Below are positions 30,174 to 39,105 of a DNA stretch of 64,000 nucleotides, piece by piece. Under the pieces are notes generated by a model, which ran no database searches, had not been told where the DNA came from, and saw only the letters and a program-made list of their open reading frames with translations. Origin of the DNA: Verrucomicrobium spinosum DSM 4136 = JCM 18804 (GTDB taxonomy: Bacteria > Verrucomicrobiota > Verrucomicrobiia > Verrucomicrobiales > Verrucomicrobiaceae); assembly GCF_000172155.1 (NCBI RefSeq), contig NZ_ABIZ01000001.1, positions 3,257,105 through 3,321,104 of the forward strand. The letters are read 5' to 3'. Numbering within the stretch: position 1 is the stretch's first letter; the number at the start of each line of letters is the position of its first letter. The translations under genes and the position numbers were made by a program.

Positions 30174-30241
30174 TTGGCGCAGGGCGACTCGGTCGCTCCC
30201 GCCGGACGGGTTTGCTTTTTCATCTCTATTTTTCCGCGCCT

Positions 30242-31657
30242 ATGTCATTGCCCACATGCTTTTCTGTTCCCCTTCTGGGTTGTCTGCTCGCCCTGCCGCT
30301 AACGGCGGCGGAGAGCCCGCCCAGCGCAGCAAAGCCCGTCCAGAACTCCGGCTGGGTCCTGGTCACGCCGCGGCATGCCAAGGAGACTGTCCTGCTTGAT
30401 TCCCACGGAAAGGAGGCCCATGTCTGGCCAGCCAACTGTGAGGCCGCTGGTTCAGCCCGTTTGCATCCGGATGGCAGCATCTTGCGCTTGGGCCGCATGC
30501 CCTTGCCCGCTCCCTTTGACAAATCAGGCTTGCGCGGTGGCCGACTTCAGATCATTGGCTGGAATGGCAAGGTGGAATGGGATTTCCTAGATGCGGTGAG
30601 CGATCATTTTGCCTTTGGCGATGCCGTTCGCCTGCCCAATGGCAATGTGCTCACTGCGGTGCTTGAGTACAAGAGCCGCCAGGAATGTGAGGCACTGGGG
30701 CGGGCGGGTGATGCCGTGACGGATGCGGGCCTGTATTTCCCGGGCCTCATGGAGTTCAAGCCCCATGGCAAGGGCAGCGGCCTGCCCGTTTGGAAGTGGA
30801 GCCTTGCCGATCATGTGTTTCAGGGGCGTCACCCCAGTCTGCCGCATTACGTCTATCCAGGTGAGAATGCAGGAAGGATGGACGTAGGCGTGAAATCCCA
30901 TCTCAAAGGACCGGTCTGGCTGCAACCGCTGGAGATCGACTACCATCCGCAAGAGGATTTGGTGCTCATGGTCATGGGGGGCACCGGCGAGGTCTGGGTC
31001 ATTGACCATTCCACCACCCAGGCAGAGGCGGCCACTTCAGAAGGTGGCAAACGGGGCCGCGGGGGCGACCTGCTCGTGCGCTGGCGGGGACCGACGCCAG
31101 CGCCGGGCATGGAGCAGAAGTCAGTGGTGCTGTCTGCGGAGTGGGCACCAGTTGAGGGAAGTGCTTTGGGGGTGAACGTGTTGCGCATGGATGGAACGCC
31201 TGCGACTGCAACGGTAGAAAAGATTCAGGTAGCCAGAGAAGCCTTTACTGTGTCCGATCCAAAGCTGCTTCTGAAAGACCAGACAGCTCCGCCGACTAGT
31301 GCGGATTGGAACCCTCTCGGAAGCATGCCCTCTTCAGTCGCATACGATCCTGTCTCGCAGTTTGTGGTGTTGACTGACGGTCTGCAAGGGCGAGTCCGGA
31401 CGCAAAACCGAACCGGAGTGCCCTGGACCCATCAAAACCAGCGGGGGCAAATAAAGATGAGGATTCACCGGGGGCCTATGCCGGGTCAAGAGTGCTGTGG
31501 GAACGCTACTTCTTCTACAAACGAACCATCTGACGTCGTGAAGGCCTCCCAATCAGAGCAAGTGAAGATGAAGGAGGTCCAAACGGCTCCACTCTTGAAG
31601 GCCCGAGTTTACGGTTCGTCAGTGCTGAAATCGATTCCCGATCTGGAATCGCGATAA
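30242..31657 (+). CDS. Arylsulfotransferase (ASST)-like exported protein
   Basis: From ATG 30242 the product has 471 residues with a signal peptide (FSVPLLGCLLALPLTAAES). Propeller-like strands follow: LLDSHGKEAHVWP, ARLHPDGSILRLGR, GWNGKVEWDF, HFAFGDAVRLPNGNVLTAVL, LEIDYHPQEDLVLMVMGGTG. This pattern resembles bacterial arylsulfotransferase-like proteins, but the catalytic His cannot be fixed by eye. The last ~110 residues are poorly conserved in appearance. It lies 68 nt after the 1330-residue gene and 43 nt before rhs, so the three could be one transcript. Confidence 0.6.
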   Translation: MSLPTCFSVPLLGCLLALPLTAAESPPSAAKPVQNSGWVLVTPRHAKETVLLDSHGKEAHVWPANCEAAGSARLHPDGSILRLGRMPLPAPFDKSGLRGGRLQIIGWNGKVEWDFLDAVSDHFAFGDAVRLPNGNVLTAVLEYKSRQECEALGRAGDAVTDAGLYFPGLMEFKPHGKGSGLPVWKWSLADHVFQGRHPSLPHYVYPGENAGRMDVGVKSHLKGPVWLQPLEIDYHPQEDLVLMVMGGTGEVWVIDHSTTQAEAATSEGGKRGRGGDLLVRWRGPTPAPGMEQKSVVLSAEWAPVEGSALGVNVLRMDGTPATATVEKIQVAREAFTVSDPKLLLKDQTAPPTSADWNPLGSMPSSVAYDPVSQFVVLTDGLQGRVRTQNRTGVPWTHQNQRGQIKMRIHRGPMPGQECCGNATSSTNEPSDVVKASQSEQVKMKEVQTAPLLKARVYGSSVLKSIPDLESR

Positions 31658-31700
31658 TTTCCTGAAACGGCAGATAAACCCTCCCAGAATCTTTTTGGCT

Positions 31701-34700
31701 ATGTCTCTTTTCGTTCCTCGACTTACCCGCCGCTCCTTGGATGCATTCCTGTTTGGTTGGATCACTTGTCTCTCTGTCGCCAGCGCATTCCCGTTGATGG
31801 CTGATGAGTCATGTTGCGACAAATCCATGTTCACGGTGCACTGGACGAAAGGTGCAGGGACACTCGTGGTGGGGGATCAGACTGTGACAGTGATCGAGGG
31901 GCAGCCGCTACAGACTCCGTACTATATTTGGGCCGAGGACAACGGTAGCAACAAGATTCCCTTCCAGCTGACCTACAATGGCGATATGGGAAACAACGCC
32001 GCCCTGATGGGCGGGGTGTCGCTGCTGGAAGTTCAATGCACCCAAGGATGCGACAAGGGTTTTGGTGAAACCATCACTGGTGTGGGCAGCATGGTCTGTG
32101 CCCTGGTGGAAAATCCCGCTATTCCTTGCGCAAGCCCCAATCCATGGTGCGAGGGGGAATGCACGTTTGTATCTTTCATGGAAATCGCTGAGCCGACGAA
32201 AACAGGTGTGTACAAGACGATCCCTGATGAATCGCCTCAAAACGATCCCGGCGAGATTCAGCCCCCCTCTCCGCAGCCTCCCGCTCCTCCGCCGACACCT
32301 GAACCCAATGAACCCAATCAACGTCCAGATGTTCCTTCGTCCGTCTCGCAGAAAATGAGCTTGGGGCGTCATTCAAGCGGGCGTCCCTTGGGCAGGCTGA
32401 AGTGGAAGTTTGGAGTCAATGATAGTTCTGTTGATGCCAGTCAGATCCTTCTCCAGCTTGGCGACGATGGCGGGGCCACCGTGGAGAAGAGTTTCTCTGG
32501 CGGACACCGTCAGGTCCTCAGCGAAGCCATCCTGGCGGACATCACGCCGGTGGATTCCATGGATCTGGCCAAAGGGTTTGTGGTGACCGCTTACAGGGCG
32601 GCGGGTCTGGCCTTCCCTCCGGGTGATGTCTCCATTCCCACCCCAGCCGCCTCCGCCAAGATATCCCGGGTCACGGTGCAGAAGACTTCGCTGACGCGGG
32701 ATGCCGTGACGGTTCCTGGCATCAAGGTGGAAACGCAGAACGAGGGTTCGGGCACGCAGGATTTTGCGTTGTACGCGGAGACCAACCTCACGGGCGACGC
32801 GGGAGAGTGGATTGAGGCTCGCGGGGCCACGGCGAGGCGCACCGTGCGAGCCCCCCTGGTTGGCGGTATTCGTACCGAGTTGATCGAAGAGCTGCGGCGA
32901 GATCCGGATACCGGCAACTACTTCGTCACGGCTTCCCGCACGCTGGAGTATGAGCAGTTTGCCTGGGGTGAGGAGATGGTGTCCACGACAGAGGGTTCGG
33001 GAGTCAACACCCGAACCTCCACGACGAGCTATTACACCACCCCGGCAGTGCTGGCGGGAAAGGTGCATGTGCAGATCAATGCGGATGGTACATGGAGCCG
33101 CTCGGTTTACAACGAAACCACGGGCGATCTGGTGGCGACTTATCGCCCCTGGCTGGATGCGGGCGGTGCCGGAGCGCTGACTCCGGCGGCGGTGGCCGCC
33201 ATCCCAGCCAGCGAGTGTGAAGTCACCGAGTACTCGGAATCTCCCGGTTTTCCCTTCACTCGTACCACCACGGTAAAGATCAAAGGCCAGCTCATGAGCC
33301 GGCTGGTCACGACGGAGAAGACACTGATCGACAGTGTCACCGGTACGCCCGTGATCGAGGTGCGGACGGAGCAGTTTCGGGCGGACGGTCAGCGTGTCTC
33401 GGATGATCGCGCGGGATATGCGCAGGTGGCGGGTCCAACAGGAATGGAAAGAGGTTCCATGGTTTATCAACTGGCCGGCACCGGCGCTCGCACGACTTAC
33501 CAGGAGACCCTGGTGGAAGGGGTGACGCCCACCCGAACCTCCACTGTGACTCGGGGCACGCAGGCTCATCCGTGGGGAGAGCCTTTCAAAGGCACTCGGG
33601 AGATCACGGTTTCGGGAGCTGATGGGGTGATCAGTCAAGAAACCCTGGTGGCGACGGGGGGAGGGCAGTTCTCCAGTGTCAGCCTGCGTACCTACGCGAC
33701 CGCTCTGGTGAGTGGCGAACTTGTGACGACGGAGACCTGGGACGGCGTGGTGAGCCAGAGCACCGCTGTCGCGGAGGATGGCACCACGACCACAGCGGAC
33801 GAGGCCGGGCAGGTGACCATCAGCGCGGAAGATCCTCTCACGGGGGTGCAGACGACGACCCGTGTGGGTTTGGCAGTGGTGGACAGCAGCGTAACACTGC
33901 ATGATGGGGCGGACCTGCAGACCATCGTGCGCTATTCACCTCGGACCACCGGGGTTGGGTACTTGCAACAGATGGAGCGCAAGTCGGGTGCAACCACCTT
34001 GTTGGAGTCTGAGCAGGTGTACGATGAGTTTGGGGATTTGGTGGCCTCCAAGGACCAAATGGAACGCATCACCACCTTCACCTACGGGGTCAGGTCTCAG
34101 GGCGGGCGTCTGGTGACGGAGACGCTGCCTGGTGGCGGTACCCGCATTTCTGCGTATCATCGGGATGGTCGGCTTGACAGTGTGACTGGCACGGGAGTGG
34201 TGCCGGAGTATCACTCTTACGAGATCACCAACGGGTGTGTGGCTGAGACCGTGCGCCTGGGCAGTGCCAACTCCCCTCGCTGGCAGCGCACGTTGGTGGA
34301 TGGCACTGGGCGCACCGTGCGGTCAGAGAAACCTGCCGCGGGTGGTACGGGAGAACTGGAGTGGAGCAGCCAGATCTACAATGATCTGGGGCAACTGGTG
34401 CAGGTGCTCAGGTCCGGTGGTTTGGCGCCTCAATTGACCGAGCATGATTCGGCGGGGCGGCCTTGGCGTCAAGGGGTGGACCTGGATCTGGACGGTGCCT
34501 TGCTGCCCGGCTCTGAGGACCCGCTGGTGGAGGCTGAGGAGTTGTACGAACAGGTCAGCGGGCAGTGGTGGCAGGTGCAGCGGCGCACGACGTATCTGGC
34601 GGCGGGTGGTGACGCAGGGTCTCGCCGGACCGGTGTATCCCGTCAGCGACTGGGCGTGGGTCCCAACAGTATTTCGGAGTCCATTGAAGGCGGACGGCGT

Positions 34701-37700
34701 ACCGTGAGCACGGTTGCCGTGAACCGGTCTTTGAAGAAGCGGGAAGTCACCACCACCGTGCCGGGAGCGACCGTGACTGGCGTGCAAACTTATTTGAATG
34801 GCCTGTTGTTCTTCAGCCGACAGCCTGCCGATCTGGCGCAGACCGTTATCTCCTACAAGGAGTTTGACCGCTTGGCAGGGAGCAAGGGGCCCGAAGGGAC
34901 TGTGGTCTATGACTACTATGACGAGGGAAACCTGCACACGGAAACTCGCACTGGCTCTACAGCGGATGTCGGGGTGACGACCTATGAATACATCGCTTCG
35001 AATCTACCTGGAGCTGGACATGTGAAGAAGGTGACGGCACCCGTAAGCCCAATGAAGGTGGGGACGCTGGCCAGCACCTGGTATAGCTATGATTCGTTGG
35101 GGAGGCGGGTGGGACAATGGGGAACGGGTAACTATCCCATCCAGTATGGCTACAACACCTACGGTGAGATGACTTCCATGACGACCTATCGGACGTCCTT
35201 CGGGGATGACACCGAGCCGTGGGATGCCCCCTCAACCACTCCCGCACAGACGTCTGTCACCACCTGGATTTATGACGATGCCAGCGGACACCTCCTGGGT
35301 AAGAAAGACGCTGCGAATCAAACCGTCGCCTATACCTACAATGCCGCTGGGCTCCAGAGCACCCTCACCTGGGCGCGGGGCGCCGTCACAACTTACACTT
35401 ACGATGGCGCGGGGCGACTGGTGTTGCAGGACTACAGCGACGCCACTCCCGATGTGGCTTACACCTACTACCGGCATGGAGCGGTGCGCAGCCGCACGGA
35501 TGCCGCAGGTCTGCATGTCTTTGACCAGTTGGACGGGTTGGGTTCACCAAGTTTTGAGACGGTCAGTGATGCCCCCGCCGGACCTTCGCTGTTGTCGGGT
35601 TTGAGATTCCACACCCTCAAGGATGAAGCAGGCCGGGTGGCCGGTCATCAAGGGATCCTGACCCCGCCGGGTGTCAGCAGTCCACCCCTGGTGTTACCAG
35701 GAGTCCAGTATCAATATGACAGCAAGGGGGAGCTGGGCCAGGTCAAGAGCGGCTCCCGGCAGGTGGACTACCAGCGTGCCTTGGTTGGTGGGAAGAAAGT
35801 GCTGACAATGAAGAGGCCCCCCCACGAGGGGCACGCGACGGGCTTTTCCACCCAGAGGGTGAGCGATCCCGTGGTGGGAATCGTAAGCATGGTGCACAAC
35901 AATCTTCAGCAGAGCAGCACCTCGCTGGCCTCCGGCACCGCCAGTTCCACCTTCCAATCGCGGGTGAGAGCCGGCCTCAAGATCAACCATAGGGATGTAG
36001 CTCCTACAGTGGTCAGCACCAATTGGAACTATGAGGTTGACAGTCGTGGCCAGGTGATCAGCGGGCAAAAGCGGGTGGGCACATCAAGCGCGGGTACGAT
36101 CTTCAAGGGGTGGGATGCCGCCTATGCCTATGACGACATCGGTAATCGTACAGAATCACGATTTGGAGGTCTGGGAGGTAGTAGTGATCCTGTCGGGTCA
36201 GAGACCATCACCTACACAGCCAATGCGCTCAACCAGTACGAGGAGATTGCCAATCCGCGTGCCGCCTATGTCATGGGCACGGCGGCCTATTCGGCAACCG
36301 ATCCGTCATTGCACACGGAGGTGGTGATCAACGGCCAGACCGCAGATCGTATCGGCGTTAACTTTGTGGAGAAGCTGAGTCCATCAGGCACAGGACCGAA
36401 GTGGGAGCCGTTGAATTTTGAGCTCGTGCGCAATTCTGTGACGCAGAGCTTCCAGCAGCATCTGTACGTGTCCCCTGTCCAGGAAACCCTGACGTATGAC
36501 CTCGACGGCAACCTGACGGGGGACGGGCGCTGGACTTACGCTTGGGACGGGGAGAACCGTCTGGCGGGCATGACCACGCAGGCCGTTGCCGAGTCGGCAG
36601 GCGTGCCAGGGCTGAAGCTGACCTTTGCCTACGATGGCCTGAGCCGCCGGGTGCAGAAGAAAGTGGAGGGGCGCACGACATCGAGCGACCCTTGGGTCTT
36701 GCGTTCGGACACCCGGTTTGTGTATGATGGCTGGAATATGGTGGGCGAAGCGGAATACCTGACCACGGCAGAGGACGCGCCGCCGACGTTTGGCGGCGGC
36801 ACGGTCGGACCGTATTGGCGTCGCACCTATGTTTGGGGTGAAGACCTCAGCGGCAGCCTGCAAAGAGCCGGAGGTGTGGGCGGGTTGCTGCTTATCAACC
36901 GCCACGAACGCGGCAGCAAGCCGTTGCGGACGAACTGGGCGACCACTGACCTGAACGGCAATGTCATTGGCCTGGTGGAGAACAACCTCAAGGCAGTGTA
37001 CGAATACGACCCATTCGGCAAGCCGCTGCGTGTAAGTGAGCCTGAGGAGGATCTCAATCCGTTTCGGTTCAGCACGAAGTACACGGATGCGGAGACAGGG
37101 TTGTGCTACTACGGGTATCGGTATTATGACGCGGTGCGAGGAAGGTGGTTGAACCGTGATCCGATTGAGGAGCGGGGTGGATTGAATTTGTATGGGATGG
37201 TGGGGAATGATGGAGTGAATCGTTGGGACTATCTTGGGAAATGGGATTCAATTTCTGCCAGCGCCGTTAGCGTAGATACCATCTTGGCGAGACAGGCGCT
37301 GGAAGTCTTAGCCGAAGTTGCTGTGCAACAGTCAATTCAACGTCTCACAATGGCGGGAGTCACGGCGACTGCATTGGCAACAATTGCCTATGCAGGAAAT
37401 CAGAAAATGGCGAAAGAGGCGATTGAGGCGCTGCAGAGCAAACCTGGTGCGGAATGTCCTTGTTTTAATGGCAACTGGACGCATGCCTCGGGCGGTAAGC
37501 CTCGCTATTCACTGGCCTCATATGCTGCACCTGGGCTTGGACTACCCAGGAAATCACTTTCACACATAAGTCCAGCAGGATGGAGCGCGGCTCAGACTGC
37601 GCATAGGGGGCTAATGGAAAGATCGCATTTGGTTCCGCATCAGTTCAATGGGAGCGATACCTTTGAGAATTTGATAACAGCATTTGCGGACGATAATGAC

Positions 37701-37964
37701 CCGAAAATGAGAAATGTTGAGCGCAGAATTGAAGCTCTTGCTAAAAGTCACAAAGCTGTATGCATATTGGTGACGCCAATATATAGAAAATACAATGAAT
37801 CGGGGGAGGCTTTTGTGCCAAAGTATATCATGTATAACGTTGTTACCAGTGATGACAATGGAGGTAAGGAGTGGATTAATACAGCCGTCAAGTTGCGAGA
37901 CGTCTTCCGCTTGGACAATGACTGGTGGAGCTCAGCGGGGCCTACCCTTACACCTATCAACTGA
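31701..37964 (+). CDS. Rhs polymorphic toxin with nuclease-like C-terminal tip (tip 1)
   Basis: The 2087-residue protein has an N-terminal signal-like segment, a Pro-rich stretch near residues 190-215 and a long beta-rich Rhs shell with YD repeats (YAYDDIGNRTES, YTWDGENRL-type, YDPFGKPLRVSEPEEDLNPF). The core ends at the hallmark YYGYRYYDAVRGRWLNRDPI and WDYLG near residue 1843. The ~244-residue tip that follows has MERSHLVPHQFNGSDTFENL, like the RGH...N motif of DNA/RNA non-specific nucleases, and VTPIYRKYN with VPKYIMYNVV. The tip is lower in GC than the core. ATG 31701 is preferred over the upstream TTG. An immunity candidate follows 22 nt later. Confidence 0.9.
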   Translation: MSLFVPRLTRRSLDAFLFGWITCLSVASAFPLMADESCCDKSMFTVHWTKGAGTLVVGDQTVTVIEGQPLQTPYYIWAEDNGSNKIPFQLTYNGDMGNNAALMGGVSLLEVQCTQGCDKGFGETITGVGSMVCALVENPAIPCASPNPWCEGECTFVSFMEIAEPTKTGVYKTIPDESPQNDPGEIQPPSPQPPAPPPTPEPNEPNQRPDVPSSVSQKMSLGRHSSGRPLGRLKWKFGVNDSSVDASQILLQLGDDGGATVEKSFSGGHRQVLSEAILADITPVDSMDLAKGFVVTAYRAAGLAFPPGDVSIPTPAASAKISRVTVQKTSLTRDAVTVPGIKVETQNEGSGTQDFALYAETNLTGDAGEWIEARGATARRTVRAPLVGGIRTELIEELRRDPDTGNYFVTASRTLEYEQFAWGEEMVSTTEGSGVNTRTSTTSYYTTPAVLAGKVHVQINADGTWSRSVYNETTGDLVATYRPWLDAGGAGALTPAAVAAIPASECEVTEYSESPGFPFTRTTTVKIKGQLMSRLVTTEKTLIDSVTGTPVIEVRTEQFRADGQRVSDDRAGYAQVAGPTGMERGSMVYQLAGTGARTTYQETLVEGVTPTRTSTVTRGTQAHPWGEPFKGTREITVSGADGVISQETLVATGGGQFSSVSLRTYATALVSGELVTTETWDGVVSQSTAVAEDGTTTTADEAGQVTISAEDPLTGVQTTTRVGLAVVDSSVTLHDGADLQTIVRYSPRTTGVGYLQQMERKSGATTLLESEQVYDEFGDLVASKDQMERITTFTYGVRSQGGRLVTETLPGGGTRISAYHRDGRLDSVTGTGVVPEYHSYEITNGCVAETVRLGSANSPRWQRTLVDGTGRTVRSEKPAAGGTGELEWSSQIYNDLGQLVQVLRSGGLAPQLTEHDSAGRPWRQGVDLDLDGALLPGSEDPLVEAEELYEQVSGQWWQVQRRTTYLAAGGDAGSRRTGVSRQRLGVGPNSISESIEGGRRTVSTVAVNRSLKKREVTTTVPGATVTGVQTYLNGLLFFSRQPADLAQTVISYKEFDRLAGSKGPEGTVVYDYYDEGNLHTETRTGSTADVGVTTYEYIASNLPGAGHVKKVTAPVSPMKVGTLASTWYSYDSLGRRVGQWGTGNYPIQYGYNTYGEMTSMTTYRTSFGDDTEPWDAPSTTPAQTSVTTWIYDDASGHLLGKKDAANQTVAYTYNAAGLQSTLTWARGAVTTYTYDGAGRLVLQDYSDATPDVAYTYYRHGAVRSRTDAAGLHVFDQLDGLGSPSFETVSDAPAGPSLLSGLRFHTLKDEAGRVAGHQGILTPPGVSSPPLVLPGVQYQYDSKGELGQVKSGSRQVDYQRALVGGKKVLTMKRPPHEGHATGFSTQRVSDPVVGIVSMVHNNLQQSSTSLASGTASSTFQSRVRAGLKINHRDVAPTVVSTNWNYEVDSRGQVISGQKRVGTSSAGTIFKGWDAAYAYDDIGNRTESRFGGLGGSSDPVGSETITYTANALNQYEEIANPRAAYVMGTAAYSATDPSLHTEVVINGQTADRIGVNFVEKLSPSGTGPKWEPLNFELVRNSVTQSFQQHLYVSPVQETLTYDLDGNLTGDGRWTYAWDGENRLAGMTTQAVAESAGVPGLKLTFAYDGLSRRVQKKVEGRTTSSDPWVLRSDTRFVYDGWNMVGEAEYLTTAEDAPPTFGGGTVGPYWRRTYVWGEDLSGSLQRAGGVGGLLLINRHERGSKPLRTNWATTDLNGNVIGLVENNLKAVYEYDPFGKPLRVSEPEEDLNPFRFSTKYTDAETGLCYYGYRYYDAVRGRWLNRDPIEERGGLNLYGMVGNDGVNRWDYLGKWDSISASAVSVDTILARQALEVLAEVAVQQSIQRLTMAGVTATALATIAYAGNQKMAKEAIEALQSKPGAECPCFNGNWTHASGGKPRYSLASYAAPGLGLPRKSLSHISPAGWSAAQTAHRGLMERSHLVPHQFNGSDTFENLITAFADDNDPKMRNVERRIEALAKSHKAVCILVTPIYRKYNESGEAFVPKYIMYNVVTSDDNGGKEWINTAVKLRDVFRLDNDWWSSAGPTLTPIN

Positions 37965-37986
37965 TCACAAAAACGTTGACAAAACA

Positions 37987-38742
37987 ATGAAGAGCTTTTC
38001 AATAGACTTTTGCGTCACATCCCAAGTTGCGCCTTTGACCGAAAGTGACTTGGCAACGTTAGGAAGGCACTCTCATATTCCAAAATTGCTACGAGAGCTG
38101 TTAGCTAAGAATGGGGTGGGATCGTTTAACTCTTCCGTATTTCTCGTTCGTCCGTGCGATTATCTGGTGTCATATCACCTGCAGCAGTCGACATATGAAC
38201 TTCCAGAGGGGCTTTCAATTAGTGAAAATGTGGCAGGGATCGTTGTGGCGAAAAATGATGTTGGCGACATTGCAATTGTTGGCGGTGATTGCGGTCGTCG
38301 TATATTCGTCCAATTTGCTCGCCGTTCTCAGCTGGTGGATTGCAATGACGATATCTTCGGTGCCATTAGGATGCTTCTGTTTGGTTGCGGGGAAAAGTTT
38401 GGCGAGGGTACTGATGTAGTATATTTTAGTTCGGCATTGGACACGGTGATGTCAGTTGGTGCGTTTTCGGAGAGCGAGAAGGCGGCTAATGTCATAGAGG
38501 ATATTAACAATCTTCAGCCTGATGTGACATTTTCAGACCGCGGAACCCGATGTTTCTATTTCCGGAACAGAGAAGTTCTTGTTTCATTTGGAAACTACGA
38601 AGAGCACTTCAAGAATCGCGCCGCTCCAATTCAGGTGCAAATAATCCTGAATCCAAAGGTTGTTGATTTGCAGGATCGATTTTGGGTAATGCTACAGAAG
38701 TTTGTCCAAAGAGGCAGAGAGGAAAGCGAAAACCAAATTTGA
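37987..38742 (+). CDS. Putative immunity protein for tip 1
   Basis: A 251-residue soluble protein directly after the rhs stop, of lower GC than the Rhs core. Visible text (IPKLLRELLAKNGVGSFNSS, VFLVRPC, LPEGLSISENVAGIVVAKND) suggests a SUKH-like or immunity-family fold, but I cannot name the family. Position after a polymorphic toxin tip is the main evidence for immunity function. It ends immediately before the cassette boundary repeat. An earlier in-frame start at 37795 lies within rhs and is disregarded. Confidence 0.65.
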   Translation: MKSFSIDFCVTSQVAPLTESDLATLGRHSHIPKLLRELLAKNGVGSFNSSVFLVRPCDYLVSYHLQQSTYELPEGLSISENVAGIVVAKNDVGDIAIVGGDCGRRIFVQFARRSQLVDCNDDIFGAIRMLLFGCGEKFGEGTDVVYFSSALDTVMSVGAFSESEKAANVIEDINNLQPDVTFSDRGTRCFYFRNREVLVSFGNYEEHFKNRAAPIQVQIILNPKVVDLQDRFWVMLQKFVQRGREESENQI

Positions 38743-38744
38743 AA

Positions 38745-39105
38745 AAAAGTGACAACCCATAGCAGGCCGTGCCAATAGACTGCTTCCCGAAAAATAAGCA
38801 CCAAAACAAGCGTCAAAAGTGACAACCCATAGCAGGCCGTGCCAACAGACTGCTTCCCGAAAAATAAGCACCAAAACAAGCGTCTCGTGAGCAGAGGCTT
38901 TGTGGGCGTGCCCTCTTACCATCCGAACGCGTCAACACACGGTCCCGCCACCATCCAGTGTTCGTCCCCGGCAACCGATGGGGAGGGTTAAGCGGTGTTT
39001 TTCAACCTGCCTCTTGCGCACGAACCGGGTTAGACACGCGACTTGTCTGGCTATGTCATGGACAACATGTCGGCAGGCTGGGTGCTGTCAAGAATTGCCC
39101 ACGGC
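38745..39105 (+). repeat. Rhs cassette boundary repeat, block A
   Basis: The block begins with AAAAGTGACAACCCATAGC and runs to the point where Rhs-core homology resumes (near 39103). It contains two tandem copies of its first ~70 nt (left ends at 38745 and 38815). The same sequence recurs as blocks B (41649), C (44523) and D (50175). It carries no credible gene; a frame open through it from GTG 38900 has no protein-like character. Confidence 0.85.

Noticed and set aside
32373-33902. A 509-codon minus-strand frame inside rhs
   Set aside because: Arg/His-rich shadow of the Rhs repeats.
38745-38890. Possible CRISPR array from tandem repeats
   Set aside because: The copies are contiguous ~70-bp units without regular spacers and no cas gene is present.
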